64,000 nucleotides of DNA from NCBI GenBank assembly GCA_947561715.1, contig OX387202.1:6585001-6649000 (forward strand), in the 5' to 3' direction. The notes under the pieces were generated by a model that saw nothing but the letters and a program-made list of their open reading frames with translations, had not been told where the DNA came from and ran no database searches. The DNA comes from Ascidia mentula. Its lineage: Eukaryota > Chordata > Ascidiacea > Phlebobranchia > Ascidiidae. The translations under genes and the position numbers were made by a program. Of the stretch, positions 35,301-49,018 are shown one piece after another. The stretch's first letter is position 1. Each line of letters starts with the position of its first letter.

Positions 35301-37816
35301 ATGAAAGTTCCATATGGAATCTCCACTACTCGTCAGATCCGATTCAACCCCGTCTTCGTCGTAAAACTGATCAATAGTCATATTGTATTCCATGTCGTGT
35401 GCAGATCGAAAGTTGGTGACAGGTCGTGATGCAATGCCGATAGCTCTGAGAACTGTAATGCGAAAAGGTCTGAAGTTTTAAATCGAAAAACGACTTTGTA
35501 TTTTGAGTTTGTGAAGAAAATTTTATAAAACTTAAAGGTCTGTTATTTGATAATGCTGGCTATTTTATTTCTGTCCTGGTGAAAAGCAAAAGCAACTTTT
35601 TGCAAGGATTTCTTCGATTTTCTAGTTCAAAAACGGAACAAAAAGTTCATTTAAAATTTAAAGTGATCTTACAACTTATGTAAATTTCACACTTTTATTT
35701 CCATATTACCAGTTGTTAAAACACCAGCAAAGACCCAGCATTGGCCATATTTAACAGAGCTCTCCTTTTCATTCCACAACTTCAAAAGTTTAGCACTTCC
35801 ACTCCAAAACGATGGATTTTTGCCTCCTCTGTAATCTCCCGACCAATCTCCGAAAATTACGCCGTTGCCATCGGAACTGTTTACCTAAAAAACAATGGAG
35901 GGACGTCGATAAATCAACATTATAATGCACAGGACCCCCCTATTGCTTATACATTATTTTTGTGACGCAGACGATATAGTTTTAGCTTTTTTCGGCCAAA
36001 TTGTTTTCTGTTTGGTCCGACTCCAGGGGGTGCCAAGTTAGGTACTCACGGCAACTGCGTGGTCGCACCAAAGTGGCAATTTTGCATGGATATTCACCTG
36101 GCAAGATCGTATAGCAAATAACCAATGTTATATCGTTAACACTATTAACTGGAAACACTAGTCCTGTCTGCATCTTACTGAAAACATTGTTAGCTCTATT
36201 ACCTTATAATTGCTTCAAAATGATAGGCGGAAGTGGCACACATCAAACGTGCTACTTTTTGCTTTTTTAACCTGCGTTAAATACCTTCCAGGCTCTATGT
36301 AAAGATTTCTTACAATGCCCACCTACTTGTAGTTGTGTAACAAACGATTCCATCACTAACCATTGCAGACAACACACGGCTGCAGTAGATAGGCGAGGAA
36401 CGCTTTAACAAACTTCGTTCTGGGTTGCTCTTCGCCCTTGAATCAACTCGAAGCAATTTAAGGGCAATGTCCAAAATTCCTTCATCAAACTGCCCAAACG
36501 ACCACTCCATAGGCGAGAAGTTGTGCCAAGCTCCACGATAAAGAAGTCCGACATCATTTAGAACGTACTCATGCCGAGTTTTGTTTTCCATGTAACAATC
36601 GTCAGCTATGAAGTACAAGTGGTAAGATAACTGTCGACGATAGGAGTAACACTTTTGCTTCCGATAGTTGTATTGCGGGCATTTAAGCTTATACACAGCA
36701 GGCCAATATTTTGTGCATACCTGGACTGAAGGGGTTGAAGATGACGATGATGTCAGGTTTTGTTGTACGTTCCGTCTTCTTTCCATCCTCAAGCTCACTC
36801 GTGATCTCGACCGTGAGTTTGTAGCGACCGATGATCGCGTCAGATGGGATGTTGATGTCCACACTTATCTTCTTCAACTCGTCATCTTGGTTCAGAAGCA
36901 TGCACGACCATTTGCTTCCTTGAATTAAGTCATTCACCGGCAATCTGAGTTTGGTTTCATTTGCGTACTTTGGATTGTTACCTGGAAGGAAGGCAACAAC
37001 AAAACAGTTACGCCTACCTAGAATACACGGCATTGAGCCATGATTATATAGCACCCAGCTGCAACGCCAGTATGAAGTTTTAAAAGTGAGTTGTACACAA
37101 TTGCAAATGCACATAAACGCAATATCACTCAGACCCGCCAAAATGGATGAGAGGTAATACCAATAGAAAACTCAATGGATATCTCGTCTTTGGCTGGCAG
37201 AAACTCTCTGTTTTTGAAGTATATATCGATAGCAAAGCGAGCCGCTCTCCTCACGATCAGGTTCTTGTGAACGTATTCGTTAGTGTGGTATTTCATTTCG
37301 TTTTCCTTCTTCCTATAATCGATTTGGGCCACTTGAAGTATTTCACCTGTGCACAAAAAATCTGTTGAGATGTACATAGACCTTTTCTCAATAATCAGAA
37401 AAATACAGGTGTAAAACGATGGCAAAATCTGACGAAGTTATAAAATTTAAATTTTAAAAAGTTTGTGTCAGATTAATTAACACACAACAACATATTTACT
37501 CGGTGGTGAAGTTTTTACTCGCTCCAGCCATTCTTTTACAGTCGCCTCATCCACTTTTTCGTAAACATATCCGTCCAGCAAATAGGGATTTCGGTCTATG
37601 TAATCCACCAAAAACCTGGGGTGCTTGTCAAGATACTCAGAAACGTACTCGGAATCTCCTTCTTCTACAATATAATATTATCGATATAAAGTATTTGCTA
37701 GTCGTAATACATGTGCACACATTGGACATTTAATGATTTTGCAATTACATAAACTGTTACAGATAATCTAATTCGTAAACTGATTATTTACCTTCAGAGC
37801 TGTTTGCGTTGCCCAT
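32371..37816 (-). CDS. Transglutaminase, copy 1
   Basis: Fourteen exons (minus): 37816-37792, 37664-37500, 37346-37161, 36981-36721, 36605-36361, 35884-35710, 35452-35258, 35144-35005, 34628-34472, 33873-33710, 33530-33401, 32962-32799, 32719-32586, 32515-32371; 2286 nt, 761 aa. It forms protein isopeptide cross-links (Gln to Lys), Ca2+-dependent. The triad is Cys343 in YGQCWVFAG, His403 in [11 protein letters not shown] and Asp426 in LDGTPQE; H-D spacing of 23 matches the family. The stabilising Trp lies in GDWSGDY. Order: MGNANSSE (possible N-myristoylation), helical module (about 15-60), N-terminal beta-sandwich, catalytic core, two C-terminal beta-barrels. The intron after 35258 must use a GC donor (CAAG then GCAAAG). 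It is the most diverged of the three copies, except in exon 4. Confidence 0.93.
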
Positions 37817-39335
37817 GGCTTGTTCAAACTGCAGCAATTTAAAGAAGTTAACCACAAACACAATGTTGGTTTTGTCTGTACAAAAATGTGGTATGACTAC
37901 TTTCCAGAGCAATATGTTTTACCAGGTTAACTGGAAGCGTTCGCCACAAAATTAAATGAAATACTACCTAGCATTCTACACAACTTATAAGCTTGCAATA
38001 CAGGTCGGACAATGTAAATGCCCCTTTGCTATCAATATATTCTTGCCCTTAGGCTGACACTACACTGAAACACAGTAAAGTGTCTGACAAGTAGTAAAAT
38101 GTTATTGTATATACCAGCCTGTCACGTAAGAATGGAAACCGTTCAGCCGTTGTTTTAAATGCGACCAACCGTCGCTGGTTGCTTGGCTGAGCGAAATTTG
38201 AAACCCGCCTTATTGTTTTGTCACAAAACACAGGAGAATGCCTCAACACAGCGGCACAGGAGTTCACACGTGTGTTGAAATGGTACGAATGTCAATAAAA
38301 CAATTTTAATTACCCTTTCGTCCAGCAATCTATTAATTCACTGTTGTTTTGTAAACAAGGTTGTCTAATTGTGGTGTTCCAACATATACAAACTAAAGGT
38401 GACATTTTCTGTGGGCGCTTTTCTCATTTCAGGCAAGTAAAAAAGTTGAGAATTATTACATGTTATTGGTTGCATTTCAAATTGGATAACGCTGCTGAAC
38501 AAAATAATTTTTACACCAGAGAGCGTCAGCCAACCGCAACCAAAAAAGCACCCAAGGCGGCGTTCTTGTTGGTTCTTGCCTGCTTGCCGCCAATGGTGGA
38601 AAAAACGTCATGCATCAAAGCCCAAGCACGTAGAGTTGCTGTAGCGAACGTTCGAATTATTTTTCTGATCAAGAATATAGATTTTGCTTTTTGTTGTGAA
38701 ACATATACGTCACCATTACTTCAATTAACTTTTTATATTTACCGAAAGTGGGGATCTTTATTTGCACGTTTAGCAATCGACATAATCGCGCTTACGTTCA
38801 CAGAAAACGGGAACTAACTACACTCTGTCACGTAAAATCCAATTCTACTTGTTACATTTTGTTTCCATATTATTACTTTCAACGCGTTGTTTTATTTGCT
38901 TGGCGATTTGATCTAAATCGGGGTTTCAAACTATAGGCCGCGGCACATTGATGTGCCGTGAAACAGGTTCAAGTGTTCCGCGAGGTTTCAATAATAATTT
39001 AAAGAAAAGTTTCGTTATATGCTTTGTAAAGTTGCATAACACGGCAACAAACTGCAAGGGCTTATATAGTAAACCACTACTATTATTACTGTGATCGGCT
39101 TTTTCCTTATGACCTTTTAATTAAAAACAAAAAACGTTTCGAACTGATAGCAGCTAATGAGGAACTGGGCCTGTGTTTATCGGCCGTTTATCCCACAATC
39201 AAAGCAACTTGTTCAAGTGCTCATGGCCATATTTCATGTTAAATATTGATGTTGTGTCATTACATACATTCATTTAAAACTGACCTAAAATTTTGGAGTG
39301 CAGTATACGATAAACTAAACGTTTTAAGCTTTTCG
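37817..39335. other. Intergenic between divergent transglutaminases 1 and 2, proximal part
   Basis: No gene supported. A 157-codon frame at 38344-38817 (+) has no domain, an uneven composition and no splice or paralogue support. The transglutaminase 1 promoter must lie near 37817. Confidence 0.45.
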
Positions 39336-40330
39336 GTTCAACAACAAACATATTTTCAAAGTTTTTTCGGTTCTTACGTCAACTAAAAAATGTAGAAAAC
39401 TGCCCGAAAAGTAGCGGAGACTAAAAATCGTGAACCTTTTTCGCTGAAGAGAATTTGACGCCACACAAGGCGCTCGCGTCAAAAAAATGCATTGTTCATG
39501 GTTTTACAAAATACAAAAAACCTTGAACAATGCCTTTTTATACAAAAAGGGCGGGTGATTGGCAGCATTGGTCAAACCTGATTGGGATTCGTGGCCAGGA
39601 AATCCTGGGTCAAATCCCGGTGTGGTCGAAAAAAAATTAAGAAATAAAAAAAGTGCATAAAACAAAAATATGTTACTGTGACGCCACAAACCAAAGGCTT
39701 ATCTGTCCCTTATTATCGGAAGACCAAAGGGTATAGCAGCAACGACTCTGATGATTTCAACATTTCTAGTTACAACTATATTGCGAAAACTACATTAGTG
39801 GTTGATTGTGGCAAAATAATCAAATCATTTATGACACGAATTCGTAGGCAACGCTACTGCCAGACAAAAAGTGGTATTATGAAAGACTAACTGTGTTGCA
39901 TAACCAGCTAAGTTGGTCGGATTTTCTTGGCGGTCTTTGCCAGCCTCAAAATTCAATTACTTCTATCTTTTGCCGTGAGTGGACAAAGCGACAATGCTTA
40001 ATTTTCAATTATTCATGCATCTCGTTAGCGATCATAAATGCTTTAAACCCTGTACAGTAACAGTTTTATTATTACGCTTGTGCCTTTGCGCCCTGTTTAA
40101 TGAAAAACTATACCAAACCAGTTTCACAAAGCTTTTCATTCTTCGTGTATGGCTTGCTGCCAGCACTCGCACGACTAAAGCGACTTTCTATGACGTCACG
40201 CGACAATAATATTCACACGATTTCGTTAGCAACGATTTAAATGCAACTTTGATCACCTGTATCTCAAAAACCATTCGCCGTATCTACTAAAATGTTTTGA
40301 AATAAAGACCATCTCTTAGTTTAATTATTA
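39336..40330 (+). repeat. Dispersed repeat, copy 1 (~1 kb)
   Basis: Matches 49019-50590 in the same orientation over several blocks. Shared pieces include TACGTCAACTAAAAAATGTA, CGGTCTTTGCCAGCCTCAAA, CAAAATTCAATTACTTCTAT and GGCTTGCTGCCAGCA. No coding capacity is seen. Copy 1 contains a tRNA-like SINE insertion (39548-39640); copy 2 contains hammerhead elements instead. Identity unknown: it may be a non-autonomous DNA element or a solo LTR. Confidence 0.65.
39548..39640 (+). repeat. Small tRNA-like SINE with A-rich tail
   Basis: TGGCAGCATTGGTC resembles an A box and GGGTCAAATCCCGG a B box about 45 nt later. An A-rich tract follows. The segment is absent from the matching place in the copy at 49019-50590, so it is a later insertion. 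No full cloverleaf forms. Confidence 0.5.
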
Positions 40331-40773
40331 ATATGTTTTTATATTTTTCCGTTTCATCTGCACTTTAACTGCGCTATAAGGAAGTACATTAAGTATCGTC
40401 TTTTGACGTGTACACGGAAATAAGTTTGGTCCCAAGTAACGCAGATAGTATGGAGTACAGATAAGTCCGAATATTCTATGCTCAGATCAGAAAAACGCCT
40501 AACATTGCACTGCAACTGTCCTATCTTGGTTTATATAAATTAACGTATATGTATTGACTAGATGAAATGCACCGAATTTATTTATTTTACCGTGTGCATG
40601 TGTGATTGGAGTCTGTTTGTGGCATTTGTATTTGGTATAAAAGTTAACGCATAGGCAGGAAAGGTTCTGGTACGTAAATGCCAGGGATTTCAACACTGTT
40701 TCAGGTGACCTGCACTAATAGGTTGTGAAATTCCCTGTGTTTTGCGTAAAATATATAAAGATAGTGATTGAAC
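40331..40773. other. Upstream region of transglutaminase 2
   Basis: No gene seen. The AT-rich sequence just upstream of the MGN start codon contains ATATATAAAG at 40751-40760, which is too close to the start codon to be a usual TATA box. Confidence 0.35.
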
Positions 40774-43700
40774 ATGGGAAATAAAGGAAGCACCCACCAT
40801 TCGGAAGGTATAGTATTTATTAGTTATTGGTGTACGTTTAAATTACGATGTACAAGTTGCGGTATACAAGATGCGGTACACAACTCACGCTACAGAAGTT
40901 ACGGTACATCGGTTGCGAAATGTTAATCTCCACTCGTGTTAACACACGCAATACACATGAAATATGCTATACACAACTGAAGTTGTATTTGGACTGCTGT
41001 TGAAAAGCAGGAAAATTCACAATCTAACTGTTTACACATAGCCAAAAATGAATGTAACTAAAAGGTACATTAAGCCACTAATAGAACATCTGATGAACGA
41101 CTTTAATAAAGTTGAACGCCGCAGTCCTAAGTTTCAAACCCGTGACACAGTTAATCCCTGGAGAATGCATTGACCCTGTCATGTCAACCATCATCTGTTG
41201 CTGCATTTCAATTCTGATAACCTTCTTCGCAATGTATGTGGTGTTACTCGGCAGCAACTCATCATTGCATTGTGTATGAAACGAGGTTAACACAGTTTAA
41301 GTATGAAGTAACGTGTTTTCGCGCCAAAAGTGTTACTTACAGAACAATAGCAAAATTTTCTCTTTTTCATCAATATTGTGTCATCAACTTCTGTTAAACG
41401 TGCGAAAATAAATTCTAGTACAGTTTAGCCCATCTTCAACAGTGTAAAAGTGTATGTAATCAATAGCGTCGTGAGCACACCTCACACTGATACAACAAGT
41501 GTTTACTTCGTTCCGGAGAGTGTTTAAATTGTAATGCAAAGCTGATAACATTATATACAAAGCGTTACGTCACAAATACTTGTGCTACAGATCAATATAA
41601 TGTACATTGAATGATTTTTATTGACAAATAAACATGGGTAAGCGGTGGTATGTAATAGGTGAGTTGCTGTTTCACATGTGTATTGTTGAAGTATTCTTTT
41701 TCAAAACATTTCCGTTTAGTTGAGCGGCTAACGAAATTATGCAAAGTGGTTGTTTGCACTGCAACGTTGTGTTCGCCATTTAAGTTATTTGGCAATACGT
41801 TACTGATTGAAGGTTTACAACAAAAACGAAAGTACAGAACCTTCTAATTATTCATCTTGTAGATGCGACCAATGCGGAGGAAGTAGCCGAATTTCTCGAT
41901 GAAAATCCACAGTTTTTGTCCGATTACATGGAACGTAATCCACATTTACTGGATGAGTACGTGTGCGAAAATGTGGATGAGGGGAGAGTGCGAGGTTGGC
42001 TTGACAAACTCAAGACCCCACTTCCAAGTAAGTCTGCCTGGATGCTGTGCAAGTCGTGGTTCTTGAAGTAATCTTTTGCACTTTTACAAAATTTTAATTT
42101 TTTCACTTCACATGACATTTAAAATATGCTGGTGTTCAAGTACAGTTTATGTCAGAGAATTTAATAGGACTTCAGAGTGGAAACTTTGCCTAACGATAAA
42201 CAACCGGATGCTGTAACTACTTGCTATTGTCAATCCCAACACCATGTATTGTTTCGGCAAAGGTTTTCGGTTAATTTATTTCACAAGCCACTTCCTGTTC
42301 AGAAACAACCATAGAGAAACTGCCGACATAAAAAGACGGATTGTCATTTGCACAGTTATAAATTCCCAGGCGTAATACTGTATAGCCTCGTAATAATTCA
42401 CGTACTTCAACCTTTTTCAGCTGCCGTCCTTCAACCGCTCAAGATAGATTACCAGAAGGAAAAGAACACGACAGCTCACAGAACAGACAAATACATCCAT
42501 AACAGCTTGGTCGTTCGCAGGGCGGAACGCTTTAGTATTGATATCTACTTCAAGGCACGGGCGTTCGTACCGACTAAAGACTCCATTGTGTTGGAATTTT
42601 CCATTGGTAGGATGTTGTTATATCCGAATACAGTGCAACAGGTGTGATGGTGGTATATGTGACGTAACTGCAAGCAAACTGTGAAAAAACATTTTGACCA
42701 GGCAAACTTTCTTTAACGTTAAGTTGAAATGTTGCATTGAAATCACGTAACAATTGAAATGTTTATTTTTGAAAGTTTGCCATTTCAGCGAATTGCTGTT
42801 TTGCGTTTGTCACACAAAGGTGATGCACAGGTCGAAAATCTTTTGCATACAGAGTATGAATCTCAACAAATACGTTAAATTGCAACTTCTCCGCTATTTC
42901 CTAGCGCTAAAAAGGAGCAAACTTTACTTATTCACGCGTAGATTGAAGAAATTTCGATTTTAGGAGCAAACAGCGCTTTTTTGCAATCACTTGTATACAC
43001 GCAGAGCGAGCGAAAAAGTGTTCAGATGTAAGACCTGTTTTTGAAAATCAGAGAATATTCTATGGGTTATGAAGCATTTGCGGCAGAAACTCCTCAGTTT
43101 TAAAGCAGGCAATGATTTTTATAGCGGCGCCACTATAGTCTCATGTGGGCTCTGGTACCAGCTGTATACCCCACTCATGGGGCCTGTATACAAGAACCGA
43201 TGTTTAAATTAAATTTGTTTTGTACGCAGGCGCAACTCCTTCTATAGCAAGCGGAACTAAGATACGTGTTCCTGTGACGGAAGCACTACAGGGCAGCAAA
43301 TGGTCTTGCATGCTTATGGGCCACGATGACGAGTTGAAGAAGATAAGTGTGGACGTCAACATCCCATCTGACGCGATCATCGGTCGCTACAAACTGACGG
43401 TCGAGATCACGAGTGAGCTTGAGGATGGAAAGAAGACGGAACGTACAACAAAACCTGACATCATCGTCATCTTCAACCCCTTCAGTCCAGGTATGGTTCT
43501 GTGAAAGTTTGTAGTTCTTCTTTCTTCCGAAAATCCCCTAAAAACTAATCTTTTCTTGAAAACTAATCATAAATTGGAAAAAACAGGCAGAGAATTTTGA
43601 AAGAAACCAAGCAGCAAAAAGAATAAATTTAAAACCTTTTCAGCTGATGATTGTTACATGGAAAGCTCAACAGACAGGGACGAATACGTTCTCAACGACA

Positions 43701-46700
43701 CCGGCAAAATCTTTGTTGGCCAATTTTATAGAATGGGCGCCAAAAATTGGCTTTTCGGTCAATTTGAGGAAGGAATATTAGATATCACACTAAAACTTCT
43801 GCGCAAAGATTCGCGAGCGATCAAGAATCCGGAAAAGAGTTTGAAGAAACGATCTTCGCCTGCTTATTGCAGCAGGGTGTTGTCGGCAATGGTAAGTAAT
43901 TGCGGTTAGAAGATTTCCTCTGGGAATACGTAACGTCGGTACAGTCAACTTACGTCACATCTATGTTATTAAATGACGCGACGACGAAAATATTCAGGCA
44001 ATTAATTTATGGAACCGTGTGAACTGACGTTATTAAACACTGAAAGTGAGAATTGAATACTTTCGACAGCTGCTTCTAGTTTTTACAATAAAAGACGTAT
44101 AACCTCAATATGCGCATTAACATAACCCATAGAAAATACTTGATCAAAAATGTGGTTAGCAGTGGTCATTTTTCCTTTTTGCATTTTTTTCACTTTTGAT
44201 TTCCTAAAGGTCCTTTTGCGTATTTTTTAATAGCAATAATCATTTTAAATTATTTTCTTGAGTATTTTAAGCAGCGTATTAATTCTTTGGGTTCAGGTAA
44301 ATTGCAACGATGACGATGGCATCTTGTGGGGTAACTGGAGTGGTGATTACAGTGACGGCAAAAGTCCTACAAGTTGGAGCGGAAGTGTTCAGATCATGAA
44401 ACAATGGAATGAGAAGAACGCAGCTGTGAAGTATGGACAGTGCTGGGTCTTCTCTGGACTTCTCACTACAGGTGAAAATCATTTGATGAAACATGTTTTT
44501 TATTTGATACTTTTTCCATGCACAGATGACTTATGTAACAAAAAATAATAATATTTTGTTTCTTAAATTGATACTAATCTGTATTTATCATGTACCTTAT
44601 CCTAAAATTCAAGTAGTAATTTTATAATAATATATTGGACCCAAACAGTTGTTTGGGCGTGGTGCGCTTTGCGTGGTTCGTCTCTGTTGACTAACACCCA
44701 GTTTGGTACCCAACGGATCGACGATTGACCGAAAGGTACCACAAAGTGGAAATCTGTGTGCCTGCTAGTCCACCAGCTAGCATGTGCCACATTCACCAGC
44801 TGCACTGATTAGACCTTACCGGTCGAAACAGTGTGCCTACCCTGTCTGCAGCTTTCATTGAATACTGTTTTTGATTTTTTTACTTCGTTGGCAGCTCTTC
44901 GTGCTATTGGGATTCCCGGTCGATCGATCACCAACTTCAGGTCGGCTCATGACACCGAGTTCAACATGACCATTGACAAATTTGTTGATGAGGATGGAGA
45001 AGAGACCGACACTGCAGACTCTATCTGGAATTTCCACGTCTGGAATGAAGGTTACTTCAAGCGACCCGACTTGCCCAAAGGTGCCGTGTTTCAGTTCTCC
45101 AACTTTCGTACTAACTTACTTTTCTCAATATTAAACACGCGATGTGGATCTGACAGATAGTAGTAACTAAAGTTTAACCTACAGGTTACGACGGGTGGCA
45201 AGCTGTTGATGCGACCCCGCAAGAGGAGAGCAGTGGAATAATGCAATGTGGTCCAGCTCCTATCAAAGCTGTCAAGAACGGAGAAATCTTCATCGGCAGT
45301 GACACCAACTTCCTGTTTAGCGAGGTGAAGCAAACTCTCAATAATAAAGCAACTTTTACTTTATTGAGTATTCATATTCGACAATAAATAATATCAACAA
45401 GTTCTATCGTCCACTCCTTTGTCTTCATTATTTGCATTGTTTATTTTACGTGTTTCATTGGAAGCAATCGTGTATGTGGGAAATCCCCGTAGACTTAAAG
45501 CCACATAAATATTTCCAGGTAAATGCTGACGTGGTTTGGTGGTCGGTGGACCGCAGAGGGGAAGTGACCGGAATGCTTAGACGTAACACACGTGATGTCG
45601 GGAAACGCATAAGCACTAAAGCTGTTGGATCGGATGATCGTGAGGATGTCACGGCCGAGTACAAGTTCAGAGAAGGTACAAAGTCGATGTATTTTTATTT
45701 GAAAGACTTGCGTATTTGTGAAACCCAGAAAGTAATTTTTTGTTTTGTAAATTTTGTAAACCTTGGTGCCACAGGTCAATTAACAAATTGGTACCTATTT
45801 TATGTACAACAAGATCAAAAAGATAATATTAACACATAAAACGAGTAAAGGAATCCCCGTGTGGCTTCTAAAATCCACTCTTTGCTACGCGAAAGCCCAC
45901 ATGACAAAGAAATCCAAAGATTTAAGTCTGTGTAGCAGTTTAAAAAATATGCTCTATCCTAAAGTTCTGCAACTTTTAGGATCCGAAGCGGAAAGAGCTG
46001 CTTTTGAGCGAGCTTACGCTCATGGTCGCAAAGCTGATTACCACGACAAGTTCGTTATTAAGGATGAAGGAGCAATTACCATCGATATTAAACCAGTTGG
46101 AAAAGTTATCAACGGAAAACCAATGACCGTCAAAATTTCGGTACTAAATAGAAACTAAACAATTTCTTTAACAGTGGATGCATAAAAAGTTTTAAATCTG
46201 GGCATTACAGAAAATACAAATATCTTTTAAAAACAGTATATCGTTGTTTAGAAACAGGGGTCACCAACCTACGTGATTATCCGACCCGATAAGCTTGGAT
46301 TCCCCCAAAAAAGTGTTGTTTACACTGCACTGCTCGATAAATCTTGTTTTCTTTTCTGTACGTTTCTATATTTCTGGCAATTAGGTTTAGATCCCGACCA
46401 TGGGTCGTCACCACTCACATGTATAGAAGTGGCTCTTTCAGGAATAATTTGATGCACTGTGTGTAGAACAAATAAAACATGTCGCATGTGTGTAAAAAAT
46501 TAATTTACCTTCAAACAAAAAACAGCATTTCGCGAGAAAAATGTGCATTCAACTTCTCGTTTTAAGACGTAAAGTATTGGATTTTTTAGGTGAAAAATAC
46601 AACATCGGAGAATCGAAAAGTTTTGGTGACAACAGTAATGCACACTCTGCTTAACAACGAAAGTAGAAAATCGTTTGTGAAACGGGTAAAAAGAGAGGTT

Positions 46701-47736
46701 TCCATCAAAAGAAGACAAGGTATTATACATTTACCAGTTGTCAACAAAAAAGCATTAAGCACTGCAAAGACTTTTGGACAAAAATTCTTTTCTTTTGTAC
46801 AAAAAATTTCGTCTGAACAGGCGACGAACAAGATATCTTGCTTCCGTTTGGTGAGTACGGACATCGTCTGGTCGATAACAACGTGATTCGAGTGACGACA
46901 ACAGCACGTGTGAAGGAAACAAACAACTTGTATGTGGATACTTACGACATTCAAGTCGACAACCCAGATTGTCTCAAAATTGAGGTAAAGATTGAAACCA
47001 GTTGTTTCTTTTCAAAGAATGTTGGAATTGTTTTAACCCGAGCTTTAGTGCGTCACATCTGATAAAGCAATGAATATTTTGCTACAGCTTGTGTTACAAA
47101 ATTTGAAAAAATCGGTTGGCTCAATCAGCGCCAGCAAGCTAGAAAAAGCCAGTTAAGTGACAAGAAATTGACATGGATTAAAACATAAAGTCAAAAACAA
47201 AGTTACAATAAAAATTATCAAATAACCAAAGCCAATATGGAGGTTCTACCGAGTCGCAAAAAAACACAGGACAAACCAGTCTCACTCAATAATAAAATAT
47301 TTGCAGCCATGACCTTCTTTGTCTTTCAATAAATTACTATCTAAAAGGATTGATTTAATTTAGTATATAACGGTGTGGTGCGTGTTCAAAGTGTCCCAGT
47401 GTGTTGCCACGGCGTCAGTTCTGCAACATATCTTTCACCATCACTAACCCACTTCCTGTGACTTTAACCGACGGAGTTTTCACCATTGAAGGATCTGGAG
47501 TTTCTACTGGCGAGACAGTGAAAGCCAAGTGAGTTAAACTGTTTATGTAGAATCTATTTTACGCAAAAAATAATTTGGTGTGCTTTTTTAGTGGCCCAAT
47601 CGCACCTGGTGAAACTTTCAAGAGTGCTCCAGTGGAGGTTCGTCCATACAGAAGCGGTAGAACTTATCTCTACGCCGACTTCGACGCGAATGAGTTCAAG
47701 AACGTGAAAGCGATGAAGTCGCTCCGCATCGAATAA
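40774..47736 (+). CDS. Transglutaminase, copy 2
   Basis: Fourteen exons: 40774-40807, 41863-42027, 42421-42606, 43230-43490, 43644-43891, 44297-44471, 44895-45080, 45185-45324, 45519-45675, 45980-46140, 46590-46719, 46821-46984, 47392-47528, 47592-47736; 2289 nt, 762 aa. The small first exon (MGNKGSTHHSE) was placed by phase and by the matching 34-nt exon in copy 3. Catalytic triad Cys347 (YGQCWVFSG), His404 (NFHVWNE), Asp427 (AVDATPQE); transition-state Trp312 in GNWSGDY. Residues 12-66 form an acidic helical module (VAEFLDENPQFLSDYMERNP). The final two exons give the C-terminal beta-barrel ending KSLRIE. Intron 44472-44894 carries a hammerhead repeat in sense orientation. It is a close relative of copy 3, in opposite orientation. 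Confidence 0.94.
44637..44857 (+). repeat. Hammerhead-repeat unit (subfamily 2) in transglutaminase 2 intron
   Basis: About 220 bp, from TGGACCCAAACAGTTGT to GCAGCTTTCATTG. It shares CAGTTTGGTACCCAACGGAT and CCACAAAGTGGAAATCTGTG with the array at 2128-3220 and with 50141-50350, and ends in a hammerhead motif. It lies wholly inside the intron 44472-44894, in the gene's sense direction. Confidence 0.8.
44798..44853 (+). ncRNA. Hammerhead ribozyme, degenerate core (G8 to T)
   Basis: Stem I AGCTGCA/TGCAGCT, GAAAC, CAG/CTG stem III and GTC are intact. The core reads CTGATTA, changing the catalytic G8, and stem II GACCT/CGGTC has one mismatch. Cleavage of the host pre-mRNA is therefore not expected. 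Confidence 0.78.
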
Positions 47737-49018
47737 ATGTTGGCTCAGGATGACAAAATGAGCATGTTTCACAAAATTAAATACCTTCGTGGCCATTGTT
47801 GCATTTTCCCGTCAAAAACGAACTTTTCAGATGAATTTGAGCAAACTAATTATCAGTTAGTGGGATTTGAAAGTCGACTTGATTGTATTGTTGACATTTC
47901 GGGTCTGTGTATTTGAAGTAACCGGATTGGTATTGCTTTCGTCTACATTAAGGTTTTTGTACTTTAACAAGATAATAAACATATGCGATGGTTCTTTTCG
48001 CTGTTTGTTAGAACAAAGTTTGTTGCGGGCAAAGAAAACAATTTGAGAATTAAGCTCCGACTTGTCCGGAAAGTGGCTTATACAACTTGGCTGCATTGGC
48101 TGACTTTAGGTTTAATCGTTATTTTATATTGGTTAGTATGCATATGACTAAAAAAGATATATAAGAAATACTGGCAATATATGATAAGCAGAATTTAGTC
48201 GCTGAAAAGTTACCGGTAGATGTCGCTCAAGTACAATGAACAAATAACATATGACCTATCAGCTGCTGACGTGAAAACAACACATAAATTGCAATTTTTA
48301 AGAAAGTTTCTGGACAAAAAAGGCTTATAACATATCGCATAGGAATCAAACTTTGCGAATTAGAAAGGGAAACAAGGTACATATCATATGTATATACCTT
48401 GTATATAACGCGGAAGTAATGCCATCCTTTCGCATAGCAAGGCAGGATCGCCCCACAGGGCGAGAATTTAACCAACTGTTAGACGTTAACTTGCGATACT
48501 TTCTTTTAAACCTTAATTAAAGTATAAATTGTTACAGAAGTTCAATCAAATGCAACTCACCTGTGATGTGAAAGTTTGGGGCTGTTAAGCATTGCCTTAA
48601 CATCGTTTTCATGCCCACGTGAGGATTTCTATGGGGATGGGAGGTTTAACCTGCTTGGATGGAATAAGGACGGGGTTAAGTACGTCAGACAAATAATATT
48701 AAGCGAAGAGGACACGATAGTTTAAAACTACAAACGTTACAGAAGGGATTGAAGTAGCGTCCGCCAAATCACCAGCGGGCAAACAACGAAAGTTTGGTTT
48801 CCAGAACAGATTGTCATAGCAGTTTAAATGCTTTTTGCAAACATACTGGATAACAGATTTTTAACGGGTTTAACCAGCTTGGATTAGATTATAAGTGCAT
48901 CAGACATAATATTAAGCGAAGAGGACACTATAGTTTAAAACTAAGAATGATATAAGATGTTTAAAGTGCATATGACACGGCCATGACAACTTTGCGTAAA
49001 ACTAAAGGTACATCTACA
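47737..49018. other. Intergenic after transglutaminase 2; SINE fragments
   Basis: No gene. SINE fragments related to 21588-22112 occur at about 48045-48105 (CTCCGACTTGTCCGG..AAGTGGCT) and about 48413-48470 (CGCATAGCAAGGCAGGATCG). Two short imperfect direct repeats near 48690-48720 and 48905-48935 share TATTAAGCGAAGAGGACAC. Confidence 0.55.

Noticed and set aside
36310..36928. Overlapping long frames on both strands inside transglutaminase 1
   Set aside because: They are read-through or antisense shadows of exons 4 and 5 continuing into introns. The exon joins given for the gene explain the coding signal.
38344..38817. 157-codon plus-strand frame in the transglutaminase 1-2 interval
   Set aside because: No recognisable domain, low-complexity composition and no paralogue; consistent with chance in open AT-rich sequence.
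40751..40760. TATA-like ATATATAAAG before transglutaminase 2
   Set aside because: It lies only about 14 nt before the start codon, so a transcript starting 25-30 nt downstream would miss the ATG. AT-rich background explains it.
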